DNA from: Candidatus Obscuribacterales bacterium
GTDB lineage: Bacteria; Cyanobacteriota; Vampirovibrionia; Obscuribacterales; Obscuribacteraceae
NCBI GenBank assembly: GCA_021732025.1
Contig: JAKFVU010000061.1
Span: forward strand, 1 to 34,009
Length of the DNA: 34,009 nucleotides
Reading direction: 5' to 3'
The position numbers and the translations under genes are program-made. The notes beneath the pieces are model-generated. The model worked only from the letters and a program-made list of their open reading frames with translations. It was not told the origin of the DNA and made no database searches. Numbering within the stretch: position 1 is the stretch's first letter; every line of letters starts with the position of its first letter. Below, one piece after another: positions 23,904-33,762 of this stretch.

Positions 23904-24827
23904 TTAGTTGACTTTGATACCAATTCTCGAACGTTTAGCATTGATATCGGCAATATCACGGTCCATTGCAGTTTGAACTTTGTCCAGCTTAGTGACAATC
24001 AATTTGGATCTAGAATCCTTCAATTTTCCGTCTTTTGTATATTTGGTCTGCAATGAAGAAACTTCATTTAGTTGAGACTTCAAGCGAGCGACATGGTCGT
24101 TAGAAAGGCGACCTGCAGCATACTCATCATCAACTCTTCTCTGCATTCTCAAATTGCGAGCTGACAACTCATCAACAATCACCAGGTTGCCAGATGTTGT
24201 GACGAAGCGCGAGCTAATCAGAGGTGTAAACGTTACACCACGCATATAGGGAACCACTCGATCACTAAGAGCATTGAGTCTATTAGCCAAAGATAGCGCT
24301 TCTTCATAGTTAAGTGGTCGGCCGGAAGCTCTATATGCCGATTCTTGAGCGGCAATACTAGCTAGCTCTTCGCGCAGAGCCACGGCAGTTACTTCACCGA
24401 AATTATTAGCGGCTCGGCCAGAAGTAATCATCCGCTCTAATTCAGCGCGCCTAGCATCGATTGATACAACTAAACTGTCATAGGCAGGTAGATTAGTCAT
24501 GGCAATAACGCGCCCGCTAGCATCGAATGTAGCGACAACACGGTTTGAGGTGTTGTCTACTACGACCAATCCCGGGGCAATAGTGGCGCCAACTAGACCG
24601 CGCACAGGGTCATAGACACCTTTCATAACTCCAGTAACTGGGTCAACTACAAAGTAGCTGCCACCAGGAGAAAGAGTGACTACAGCAGCAGGTGCGGCCA
24701 GCGAGTCAGTTGTGACAGTGGTAGTTCTTACCGTTGTTACCTCATCAGCACTGACTCTTGGCGCCTGATAAGTGGCTAGAGAACTAGCTAGCAGAGCAGC
24801 TGCTAGAAAAACACGTACACTTTTCAT
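23904..24827 (-). CDS. secreted protein of unknown family, helical C-terminal half
   Basis: 307 residues from ATG 24827 with AAGGA seven bases ahead. The earlier ATG at 24833 overlaps the ribosome site and is less likely. A signal peptide (~1-27, VFLAAALLASSLATYQAPRVSA) leads to a Thr/Val-rich region, then a beta-like stretch of Gly-Val-Asp repeats (YFVVDPVTGVMKGVYDPVRG, LVVVDNTSNRVVATFD) at ~55-115, and a long helical part (~120-300) with ELERMITSGRAA, ALREELASIAAQ, LKSQLNEVSSLQTKYTKDG. The pattern suggests an envelope or extracellular protein. No recognised domain or catalytic motif. Confidence 0.65.
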   Translation of the reverse strand: MKSVRVFLAAALLASSLATYQAPRVSADEVTTVRTTTVTTDSLAAPAAVVTLSPGGSYFVVDPVTGVMKGVYDPVRGLVGATIAPGLVVVDNTSNRVVATFDASGRVIAMTNLPAYDSLVVSIDARRAELERMITSGRAANNFGEVTAVALREELASIAAQESAYRASGRPLNYEEALSLANRLNALSDRVVPYMRGVTFTPLISSRFVTTSGNLVIVDELSARNLRMQRRVDDEYAAGRLSNDHVARLKSQLNEVSSLQTKYTKDGKLKDSRSKLIVTKLDKVQTAMDRDIADINAKRSRIGIKVN

Positions 24828-24853
24828 TGTCATATCCTTATATATTGTTGGGT

Positions 24854-25003
24854 CTAAACTCGCGCACCGCGACCGGTGACGATGTTGAAGATGAAGACGG
24901 CAACAGCCAACACCAATAAGGTGTGCACGAAGTCACCGCCAATGTGTGATACAAATCCGACGATCCAGAAAAATATCAATAGCGAAATAAGTGTATAAAT
25001 CAT
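24854..25003 (-). CDS. Lmo0937-like small membrane protein
   Basis: 49 residues, too short for usual gene callers. GGAG lies seven bases before the ATG. It begins MIYTLISLLIFFWIVGFV, then SHIGGDFVHTLLVLAVAVFIF, and ends NIVTGRGARV. Two hydrophobic spans joined by a Gly-containing turn and a short basic end match the Lmo0937-family pattern of small stress-associated membrane proteins. It lies between the giant synthase gene (74 bases upstream) and the secreted helical gene, on the same strand, and may be co-transcribed with both. Confidence 0.75.
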   Translation of the reverse strand: MIYTLISLLIFFWIVGFVSHIGGDFVHTLLVLAVAVFIFNIVTGRGARV

Positions 25004-25077
25004 TTTTGCTCTCCAGAAATTGCATCAACCTGACGCTTAGTTACGACTGGAGAAGGTGAAGTTGGTTCCCTTAAAGC

Positions 25078-28000
25078 TCAATGACCCGCACTTCTTCTTA
25101 CAATTACATCGACAAAGTGGTCTTTGCGGTCTTCAAGCAACTGAAGATACTCGCCACAATCATTGCCGTCGAGGGTAATAGAAATAGCTTTGTCAGCGCT
25201 ATCAACCTGTTTACAGGTGATATGGAAAACAGTCTCTCTAAAGCGGTAGTGCAGCTTGAAAGACTGCCAATCGCTAGGTAAACAAGGCGCAAAGTAGAGT
25301 TTGTCAATTTCTAGGCGGATACCAAGCAGTGATTCAGTCAACAAGCGATAGAACCATCCGGCCGAACCTGTATACCAGCTCCAGCCACCACGCCCGACAT
25401 GGGGAGAGACGGCATAGACATCAGCAGAAACCACATATGGTTCTACTTTGTAGAGAGCTACTTTTTCGGGTGAATTAGCGTGATTAACAGGATTAATCAT
25501 ACTTGCTAGCTCCCAAGCCAGACGGTTGTCACCGAGCTTAGCAAAGGCCATTGCTGCCCAGATAGCACTATGTGTGTATTGCCCGCCATTTTCACGCACA
25601 CCAGGCACGTAGCCTTTGATATAACCAGGATTGAGTTCGCTCTTATCAAAGGGAGGGTCTAAAAGCTGTATCAATGCATGTTCGCGCCTTACCAGACGCT
25701 TGTTTAGCGAGCCCATGGCCTGGCTACAACGACTAGGTTCGCCGCCACCAGAGAGTACAGACCAGCTCTGCGCTATCGAATCGATTTGACATTCAACACC
25801 GCCTGCAGTACCAAGAGGTGTGCCGTCGTCAAAGTAAGCACGACGGTACCACTCGCCATCCCACGCACTAGAGGAAATATTCTCTTTCAGGAGTTTTGCC
25901 TGTTCATGGCAGAGTTCAACCATGGCGATATCACCACGTTTTTCTGCCAGCTTAGCGAAACTATTAAGTACTTCAAACAAGAAGAAAGCCAGCCAGACGC
26001 TCTCGCCTTTACCCTTCTCGCCTACCAAGTTCATGCCGTCATTCCAGTCGCCAGCTCCAATTAGAGGCAGACCATGGACACCGAAACGCAAACCAAACTT
26101 TATAGCCCGCACACAGTGTTCATACAAACTGCCCTTCTCATCAGACTGCGTAGGCAAGTCATAGTATGACTCCTCATCTTCGTTAACAAGACGACCGCTC
26201 AAGAATGAGACAGTTTCGTCAAGAATACCGGTATCGCCGGTGGTGGAAACATATCGATAAGCCGCTAGGGGTAGCCAGAGATAATCGTCTGAGCAATGAG
26301 TACGCACGCCTCTTCCAGTGGGAGGATGCCACCAGTGCTGTACGTCACCTTCAACAAACTGATGGGCCGCATTCTTCAACAATTGGTCTCGCAAGATTAG
26401 AGGCTCACAATGAACTAGGGCCATGCAATCTTGCAGCTGATCTCTAAAGCCAAAAGCACCACCAGATTGATAGTAGCCTGTGCGGCCCCAGATGCGGCAA
26501 CCGATAGTCTGATACATGAGCCAGCCATTGACCAACATATTGACAGAGGCATCAGGGGTTTCAATGTTGACCGCGCCTAAGGTGTGCTTCCAATAATGGC
26601 AGACGTTTTCATAAGCATCTCTCTTAGCGGCCAAGCCGCGGAAACGATTGATAATTCCGCGAGCATGGTTAATGTCATTTCCAACACCAAGGCGGAAGAC
26701 AATTTCGCGCTCTTCCCCATCTTGTAATTCAAAAGGTACTTGAATGGCAGCACAGGGGTCAAGACCGGCGCCAAATTTTCCCGACAGTCTAATGCGCTTC
26801 ATGGCAGCAGGGCTAGAAAGGCTGCCGTTGCGACCGATGAACTCGGTGCGATCGCAAGTGATGGTGCGGGTGGTATCACTAACATCAAAGAAAGCGACCC
26901 GGCCAGCAAACTCTGTATTGTAAGCATTGCGAGCGAGTAGTGCCCCGGTCTTAACGTCGAGCTCAGTAGCGACATGCATTCCGGTCTTAGATTTCAGGTC
27001 ACCTAAAATCCATTCGATATAGCCTGTGGCCGAAAGTTTTCTCGGTCGACCAGAGCGGTTCTTCACCTTCAGCACCGAGAATTTTATATTCTCATCGGCA
27101 GCTACGAAAATTAGCATCTCAGATTCAATGCCTGATTCTGTATGTTCAAAAGCACTATAACCAAAACCATGACGGCTGGTATAAGGAGTAGCACCACGAG
27201 CAGGCAGTGGGGTAGGAGACCAGAAGTTAGCGGTCTCTTCATCTCTAAGATAGAAGGCCTCTCCACTGGCATCGGTAATAGGATCGTTATTCCAGGGTGT
27301 CAACCTAAACTCGTGAGCATTTTCAGCCCAGGTATAGACAGAACCACTTTCAGACACCACAGTGCCAAAGAAACGGTTAGCTAATACGTTAGACCAAGGC
27401 GCAGGGGTGAGCTGATTGCTATCAGTGGCAATCACATATTCACGTCCATCCGAAGTAAAGCCACCAAGGCCATTGACCAAGATTAGATCAGAGCGCAAAG
27501 AAGGGCTGGCTTTGGCAATCTCAGGCTTAAAGATTCGAGTGGCGACAAGTCGTCCGGGACGTTTATCCCGCAGTCCGTGACCAGCTATTTGCTCGGCCAG
27601 GGTACCATTGCTATCACTGATGATGACACGGGCTACGGCCTTAAACAAAATGCGATCTTCAGCTGAAATTTGCTCTGCTGGCCGTACAAAAATACCACCA
27701 GTACCTTCGCCCATGTGAGATTCAATACCTGAAGCTATAATGCCCAGTATTTCTTCTTGCAAAATTTGACGATAACCAGCTTGATCTTCGTTCCAAATAA
27801 CCAGGTCACAGACTAGACCTTTCAGGCGCCAATAGGCATGAGCTTGTACAAGCTGGCGTACCAAACTACTATTAGCCTGTTCTTTTATTTGCAGCAATAC
27901 TACAGGTACATCGCCCGATACCGAATAACCCCAAAGACCCGATTGACCTCTGGTGTTCTTGAGCAAGACATCTGAATCTGCTCGCAAAGCGCGGTTAGCA

Positions 28001-31000
28001 TAGACAACAGAGCCAGCAAGTTTGTTATAGAGTTGGGCATCACTTTCGGTGGCATTGAGCTGGCGCAGCACCACCTGACTGTGGGTCCAAGCTAAGTCAA
28101 AGACACGAGCAGCCAAGCCGCGATCGCGATACTTATCAGCTAAGGCCTGAGCCCCTTCTTTAGTCTCGTGCATACCACTGACAATATTGATGGTGACTGT
28201 GTCTTCTGCTTCTATCGTGATGCGGTGACGGACAGACACAATGGGGTCAAGCACGCTACCCTGAGTACCAGAAAGCGGTGAAAGACGTTTCATCGCCAAG
28301 GGATCAGCTACTGTATTGCCACGCCCAATAAAACGAGCACGGTCGGTTTCATAACTAGTTTCAGCTACTTCAGCACCGTGCACGGCCATGAGGTGGAACA
28401 TCCAAGGTGTCTGCTCATCAGCCGCGCGCGGCCGTCTATGGCAAAGAATAGTTTGTCGTTCTTGATCAATTTCGGTTTGCACAAAGAGATTGCTGAACGC
28501 TGTATGAGCAGTATCGGCACTGGCACTAGTAATTACAACTTCACCATAGCTAGTGACGTCTATAACTCGGCGATTACGTGAGCGGTTGGTCAGTTGGATG
28601 CGACGCACTTCAATGTCATCTTCAGGAGAGACAACAATTTCGGTATGAGTATCTAAGTGGCCATCACGTCTGCGAAACTCGACCTTTGACTCAGAGAATA
28701 TAGCCTCAAAGCTATCAGGTACTTCTAGAGTGGGCTGATATGTCGTGGAGAAGAAATCACCACTCTCGCGATCTCTTATATAACAAAAACTGCCCCAGTT
28801 GTCAGTGGTGGCATCTTCACGCCAGCGGGTGACAGCCATATCTTTCCAGCGGGAATAGCCGCCGCCAGAATTACTGACCATAACATGATAGCGACCATTA
28901 GAAAGGAGCTGCAGCTCTGGAGCAGGGCTATCTGGGCTAGTTAAAACACGCACAGAGGATTCGGCACTATCTGGGGTGGTGCGCAAATCAGCAATTTCTG
29001 AAGTAATGGACTGCACCGGCTTAACTTTCGGCACCCGCTCTTGCAACAACAAATCGGTTGCCTGAAAAGATGGGTCGGCCATAAAGCGCTTTTGCATAGG
29101 CATGCCAAGCAAACGATAGGCCAGAGAAAGAAGACTCATACCCTCGTGGTGCACCATAAACGAACGCACAACCACATTGGTATGTCCGCGGGGCACACGC
29201 GAAGCCGTGTAGTCTACAGCTTCATAGAATCCATACTTGCCACTAAATCCACTAGCATGCATCTTGAGCAAATTAGTGACGGCTTCTTCAGGAGCCACCA
29301 TGAGCGCCATAACACAGGCATAGGGGGCAATAACAAGATCTTCTACCAGACCGCGTTTGAGACCCAGACCCGGTACGCCAAAGGCACGGTACTGATAATT
29401 TAAATTGACATCAACATTGTTGTAGCCCGATTCCGAAATACCCCATGGCACGCCCCGTTGTTTGCCGTATTCAATTTGTCTGGCAACGCAAATGCGATAG
29501 GTTTGATCAAGCAAAGTATCTTCATAATTAGGCATCACCAGCAGTGGCATCAAGTATTCAAACATTGAGCCGCTCCAGGAGAACAATACGGCTTCTCCGG
29601 CAGCACGAGTGAGCAGACGGCCTAGTGAGAACCAACTTTCTTTGGGCAGCTGACCTTGGGCAATAGCGACAAAATTACCTAGTCTTGCTTCTGAGGCAAG
29701 CAAATCGTAGAACGATTGATCGAGCCTGTGATCTTCTACGTTGTAGCCAATCGAGAGGAGGTGGCGCGAGTTATCGTATAAGAAATCGAAAGGCATCTGG
29801 GCCAGCTTGCCCAATGACGAAGCGAGATTTTCGATTGTTACCACAAGTTCTTGAGCGCGCTCACTAGCTTGGGTCATGGTTAGCAATGAGGCTTCAATAT
29901 TCTCTTTTTCTTCATCACTGAGGTCGGCCAATGCTTGCCAGTTAAACTGCAGAGCGACATCGTCGTAACTAGCCAATTGGCGAATACTTGGAACTTGATC
30001 TATGGTCGGATCAACTGTGACTATCTTGGCAAAGCCATCGGTTTGGACCCAAGGGCTAAGCATGTTAACTTCAAGCAAAGCGGCCTGACACTGTTGGTGC
30101 AATGCACTTGTATAAATCTCTACTTCTTCACTTGGATCTTTGCCACCACGGGGATCGCACATAAGAACCAAATTGGCGAGTAGTTTGGCCGCCGAGGCCT
30201 CTAGGCCGACCAGATGCGTTGTAATTGCCAGCAAACTTTTAGTGTCAGATCTTCTTGCCCCTTCAAGTAGTGTCTCAAAGCCATTAATCTGCTCAGAAGC
30301 AGGTCCTAGAGCTTGTTTAAGCAGGCTACAAGTGTCGTAGATAGCTTCAAATAAGCGTGTGGTGATGACAGGATCGTCGACCAGACCAATAAGACCTGGT
30401 CGCAATGTCAACAGGTGACCGGCCAGATTGCCACTGTCAACGGTAGAGACATAGCGCGGTGGCAAAGGAGCCAGTGAGATAGTGTCATACCAGTTGTAGA
30501 AGTGTCCTTTATAGCGCTCTAAGCGGTGCAAGGTAGACAACGTAGAATGAGTACGTTCAATTAACTCGGTGACATGGATATAGCCAAAGTCATAGGCGGC
30601 CAAATTAGCTAGCAGAGCCATACCAATATTTGTTGGAGAGGTGCGGTGGGCAATGCGCTCAACTGGCTCTTCTTGATAGTTATCTGGCGGCAAATAGTTA
30701 TCTTCAGGGCCAACTAAAGCTTTGAAATATTGCCAGGTCTTGCGAGCAATTTGCCGTAAGAAAAGCTCATGCTCTTGCGTTAGTGGTGACACCATAGGTG
30801 CCACTGATTTACTAAAGTGAGCGGCGATCAACGGCGAAGCAATCCACAAAAGTAGTATGGGCATAGCTAGTGGCAGAGCTGACTTAGACGGAGTGGAAGC
30901 CAAATAGACAACAAGAGAAATGGCCAGCAGCTCGGTAGTCCACATCGATCTCAAAAATGATGTGAGCGAATCGTCTGACCGGGTTTCACCGGCAGTGCGC

Positions 31001-33762
31001 CACTCAAGCAATTTCTTATGACTAAAGTACATACGCCACAGCGTGCGCCCTATAGCACTAAGACTATAAGTGGCTTCATAGGGCAAACAAGCCAGACCAT
31101 AAAGTATTTGGGCCAAATGCACACGAAAAGATGCAAGCACGGTAGAAATATGCTGTCCTATTTCTAACTCTTCGGGCTTGCGCACCAGTTCTGTCAAGCT
31201 CGTCAGAATTGGCGGCACAAACATCAGCGCCATCAAAAAAGTGACCCAGAACCAATGGGGCAGAAGCACAGTGAATGCCAAAACAAACATTACTAACTGA
31301 CAAGCTGAAACCAAGCTGCGTCGTAAATTGTCAAAAATCTTCCATTTAGATAGCAAACTAAGAGGGGCAGCACCACGACGCTGATCGGCGTTGCTCGCAA
31401 AAGGTAGAAGCCAAGGCAAGAGCTGCCAGTCGCCCCGAATCCAGCGGGAGCGGCGAGCGACATCAAAGCTGTAGCTCGACGGATACTCTTCATATAACTG
31501 AGCATCGCTAAGCAAACCTGAGCGCACATAACAACCTTCTAAAAGGTCGTGGCTGAGAATCTGATTCTCACAAAAACGATCCCGCAAAGACTTTTCAAAG
31601 GCAGCAATCTCATAGATGCCTTTACCGATAAATGATCCTTCATGGAAGAGATCTTGATAAACATCTGACACAGTGCGAGTGTATGGGTCAATGCCTACCC
31701 CTGAACCGTATAGCCTGGCATAAGGTGAGCGATGTGTCAGCGGTGATAAACTGACGTCGACTCGCGGCTGCAAAATACCATAACCTTCTACAACGCGCTG
31801 CTTACTCTCATCATAGCGAGCGCGGTTAAGTGGATGGGCAATGGCACCGACAAATTGCCGGGCGGCTTCTAACGGTAAATTGGTGTCGGCATCAAGAGTG
31901 ATAATAAAGCGGACTTTGGCCAAATTGGCAATATCGCCTTCGATGGCGGAGAAATTATTCTTGCCACCACTAAGCAAGCAGTTGAGATCACCAAGCTTGC
32001 CGCGCTTTCTCTCATGGCCCATCCAAATATTATCGTTGGCATTCCATAGACGAGGTCGGTGAAAAAGATAAAAGACGTCTTTGCCATCGCCATATTTAAG
32101 GTTCAACTCTTCGATGCGTTTACGCACTGACGATACTAGAAGGCTATCGTCACTTTGCGTTTCAACAGGTGAATCAGTGAAGTCTGTCAGCAAAGCAAAG
32201 TAGACATTATCGTCTTGATTAGCAAGATAACGCACTTCGAGGGCTTCAACCATATCTTCAACAGCACTAACACTAGTTAGCATTGTCGGCACTACTACCA
32301 TGGTCGAATCGTCTTCTGGTATGCCTTTCGAATAATCCATTTTTGGCAAAGGATAAGCTTTGGCAAAGAGGGTAGAGAGCCAGTTGATTATAGTCACGGC
32401 AAACTGACTGACAACAAAAAGAAGAAGCACCGAAATGACAATCCATGCCCAGATGGGCAGATCGTTCTTGGCATAATAGCGGCTAATAGATAAAGTAGTG
32501 AGACAAACAGTGATAGCGCCAATGGTGCCAAAATAAACTATCTGCGGATAGCTTTTAGCGGCCCGTCTGATGTGATCAACCAACGAAAGTTCTACTTCAA
32601 CCGTTTTCTCGAGTTGCGAGAAACCTTTGTCAACGAGAAAATAACCAACGTGCTTGCGCTCTTCCTGCCCCTCTTCGCGAGCAGCCACAGCCGCTAAACG
32701 CACTGCCTGACGGGCAACTTCGCTTTCAGTTAAGTGCGTATTTTTAGCCAGTTTTTCGACGACATGCCTATAGTGATCGCGAGTGGCGAAGTCCATACGC
32801 TTATAGACAGCACTGGGGTCATCACGCAAAATTTGTTCAACACTGCTGTGCTCTTCAACAAAGTCGCGCCAATTGAAAGAGGCTAAAGCTCTTAAACTTG
32901 TGATGGTATTACTAATCGAAACTTGATCTTGGGCTTGCAATTGACTTTCAGATTGCACAAGTTGCTCTGTTGTCAAACCAACTTCGGAGAGCCACTGTTC
33001 TATCCATGACAAGGGCAACGCTAGAGCCGGACCTTGGCCCCGCAACAACCTTGTTAACTCCGAGACAAAGGCGCTGGCCCGCGGAGGGCTGGAACGAGCC
33101 ATATCGGCCAATGTCACTACTAAGTTTTTAGGGTCTTTCTCAGCTACTTCAATCATTTGCTGAGCCCAGCTATAAGCGAAATCACGCTCTTCACTATCAG
33201 TGGCTATACGGGCAGCCACTCTTCTCAGATTTTCAATGAGAGCCATCCGCAACATAATAGGTATGGCCCACAACTCACCCAAAGTAAGATGGGTAACTGT
33301 TTGATAGGCGCTGATTAAACGGCTTAGGCTCTCACTATCAAGGCGGCCGTCACCGTGAGAAATAGTTTCTAAAGCAATATCATAGACACGAGGGAAATTG
33401 GCATTGACACCGCCCAATAACCGTGGCAGTTGCTTGCTGTAGCCCTTAGGCAAGTGGCTTTTGGCAATGCGAATTTGCTCTTCTACTAAGTAGAAGTTAT
33501 CGAGCAACCATTCACCGGCCGGGCTCACTCTATTGTTGGCCTTAACCGTCGCTGTAAGTATTCTTACGGCATTTAATAAGATAGCTTCGTTCTCAGCTAA
33601 CCTTGATAACAGTCGATCGCCGCCACTGCCAGAAGCTAGAACATGTTGTTTTGCAAGAACATAACCATGCTGCTCCATCTGGCCCGCACTGAATAGTTCA
33701 GCCCGAAGGGGCGCATCTCCAATCGCTTTAAGTTCAGATAAATCGTGAGAAAGGATACGCAA
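25078..33762 (-). CDS. ndvB: NdvB/ChvB-like cyclic beta-glucan synthase (GT84 plus GH94 modules)
   Basis: 2894 residues, similar in length to the NdvB/ChvB family. Soluble N-terminal helical part to ~400, two membrane helices (~405-465), then a processive GT2-like/GT84 glycosyltransferase (~480-800) with VVVPTML, the metal site D624-A-D626 (ITLDADTNLP), and an R-x-x-R-W774 motif equivalent to QxxRW. More membrane helices lie at ~825-865 and ~948-985. Next comes a glucoamylase-like segment (~1430-1560, WGISESGYN), then two beta-sandwich modules (~1620 and ~2090 on) and an (alpha/alpha)6 GH94 phosphorylase-type domain, with Asp2575 in GDWNDGMN. It should make and size cyclic beta-1,2-glucans at the inner membrane for the periplasm. 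The start is TTG 33762 with GAGGT four bases ahead and an in-frame stop immediately upstream. The exact linkage made is an inference from family. Confidence 0.9.
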   Translation of the reverse strand: MRILSHDLSELKAIGDAPLRAELFSAGQMEQHGYVLAKQHVLASGSGGDRLLSRLAENEAILLNAVRILTATVKANNRVSPAGEWLLDNFYLVEEQIRIAKSHLPKGYSKQLPRLLGGVNANFPRVYDIALETISHGDGRLDSESLSRLISAYQTVTHLTLGELWAIPIMLRMALIENLRRVAARIATDSEERDFAYSWAQQMIEVAEKDPKNLVVTLADMARSSPPRASAFVSELTRLLRGQGPALALPLSWIEQWLSEVGLTTEQLVQSESQLQAQDQVSISNTITSLRALASFNWRDFVEEHSSVEQILRDDPSAVYKRMDFATRDHYRHVVEKLAKNTHLTESEVARQAVRLAAVAAREEGQEERKHVGYFLVDKGFSQLEKTVEVELSLVDHIRRAAKSYPQIVYFGTIGAITVCLTTLSISRYYAKNDLPIWAWIVISVLLLFVVSQFAVTIINWLSTLFAKAYPLPKMDYSKGIPEDDSTMVVVPTMLTSVSAVEDMVEALEVRYLANQDDNVYFALLTDFTDSPVETQSDDSLLVSSVRKRIEELNLKYGDGKDVFYLFHRPRLWNANDNIWMGHERKRGKLGDLNCLLSGGKNNFSAIEGDIANLAKVRFIITLDADTNLPLEAARQFVGAIAHPLNRARYDESKQRVVEGYGILQPRVDVSLSPLTHRSPYARLYGSGVGIDPYTRTVSDVYQDLFHEGSFIGKGIYEIAAFEKSLRDRFCENQILSHDLLEGCYVRSGLLSDAQLYEEYPSSYSFDVARRSRWIRGDWQLLPWLLPFASNADQRRGAAPLSLLSKWKIFDNLRRSLVSACQLVMFVLAFTVLLPHWFWVTFLMALMFVPPILTSLTELVRKPEELEIGQHISTVLASFRVHLAQILYGLACLPYEATYSLSAIGRTLWRMYFSHKKLLEWRTAGETRSDDSLTSFLRSMWTTELLAISLVVYLASTPSKSALPLAMPILLLWIASPLIAAHFSKSVAPMVSPLTQEHELFLRQIARKTWQYFKALVGPEDNYLPPDNYQEEPVERIAHRTSPTNIGMALLANLAAYDFGYIHVTELIERTHSTLSTLHRLERYKGHFYNWYDTISLAPLPPRYVSTVDSGNLAGHLLTLRPGLIGLVDDPVITTRLFEAIYDTCSLLKQALGPASEQINGFETLLEGARRSDTKSLLAITTHLVGLEASAAKLLANLVLMCDPRGGKDPSEEVEIYTSALHQQCQAALLEVNMLSPWVQTDGFAKIVTVDPTIDQVPSIRQLASYDDVALQFNWQALADLSDEEKENIEASLLTMTQASERAQELVVTIENLASSLGKLAQMPFDFLYDNSRHLLSIGYNVEDHRLDQSFYDLLASEARLGNFVAIAQGQLPKESWFSLGRLLTRAAGEAVLFSWSGSMFEYLMPLLVMPNYEDTLLDQTYRICVARQIEYGKQRGVPWGISESGYNNVDVNLNYQYRAFGVPGLGLKRGLVEDLVIAPYACVMALMVAPEEAVTNLLKMHASGFSGKYGFYEAVDYTASRVPRGHTNVVVRSFMVHHEGMSLLSLAYRLLGMPMQKRFMADPSFQATDLLLQERVPKVKPVQSITSEIADLRTTPDSAESSVRVLTSPDSPAPELQLLSNGRYHVMVSNSGGGYSRWKDMAVTRWREDATTDNWGSFCYIRDRESGDFFSTTYQPTLEVPDSFEAIFSESKVEFRRRDGHLDTHTEIVVSPEDDIEVRRIQLTNRSRNRRVIDVTSYGEVVITSASADTAHTAFSNLFVQTEIDQERQTILCHRRPRAADEQTPWMFHLMAVHGAEVAETSYETDRARFIGRGNTVADPLAMKRLSPLSGTQGSVLDPIVSVRHRITIEAEDTVTINIVSGMHETKEGAQALADKYRDRGLAARVFDLAWTHSQVVLRQLNATESDAQLYNKLAGSVVYANRALRADSDVLLKNTRGQSGLWGYSVSGDVPVVLLQIKEQANSSLVRQLVQAHAYWRLKGLVCDLVIWNEDQAGYRQILQEEILGIIASGIESHMGEGTGGIFVRPAEQISAEDRILFKAVARVIISDSNGTLAEQIAGHGLRDKRPGRLVATRIFKPEIAKASPSLRSDLILVNGLGGFTSDGREYVIATDSNQLTPAPWSNVLANRFFGTVVSESGSVYTWAENAHEFRLTPWNNDPITDASGEAFYLRDEETANFWSPTPLPARGATPYTSRHGFGYSAFEHTESGIESEMLIFVAADENIKFSVLKVKNRSGRPRKLSATGYIEWILGDLKSKTGMHVATELDVKTGALLARNAYNTEFAGRVAFFDVSDTTRTITCDRTEFIGRNGSLSSPAAMKRIRLSGKFGAGLDPCAAIQVPFELQDGEEREIVFRLGVGNDINHARGIINRFRGLAAKRDAYENVCHYWKHTLGAVNIETPDASVNMLVNGWLMYQTIGCRIWGRTGYYQSGGAFGFRDQLQDCMALVHCEPLILRDQLLKNAAHQFVEGDVQHWWHPPTGRGVRTHCSDDYLWLPLAAYRYVSTTGDTGILDETVSFLSGRLVNEDEESYYDLPTQSDEKGSLYEHCVRAIKFGLRFGVHGLPLIGAGDWNDGMNLVGEKGKGESVWLAFFLFEVLNSFAKLAEKRGDIAMVELCHEQAKLLKENISSSAWDGEWYRRAYFDDGTPLGTAGGVECQIDSIAQSWSVLSGGGEPSRCSQAMGSLNKRLVRREHALIQLLDPPFDKSELNPGYIKGYVPGVRENGGQYTHSAIWAAMAFAKLGDNRLAWELASMINPVNHANSPEKVALYKVEPYVVSADVYAVSPHVGRGGWSWYTGSAGWFYRLLTESLLGIRLEIDKLYFAPCLPSDWQSFKLHYRFRETVFHITCKQVDSADKAISITLDGNDCGEYLQLLEDRKDHFVDVIVRRSAGH

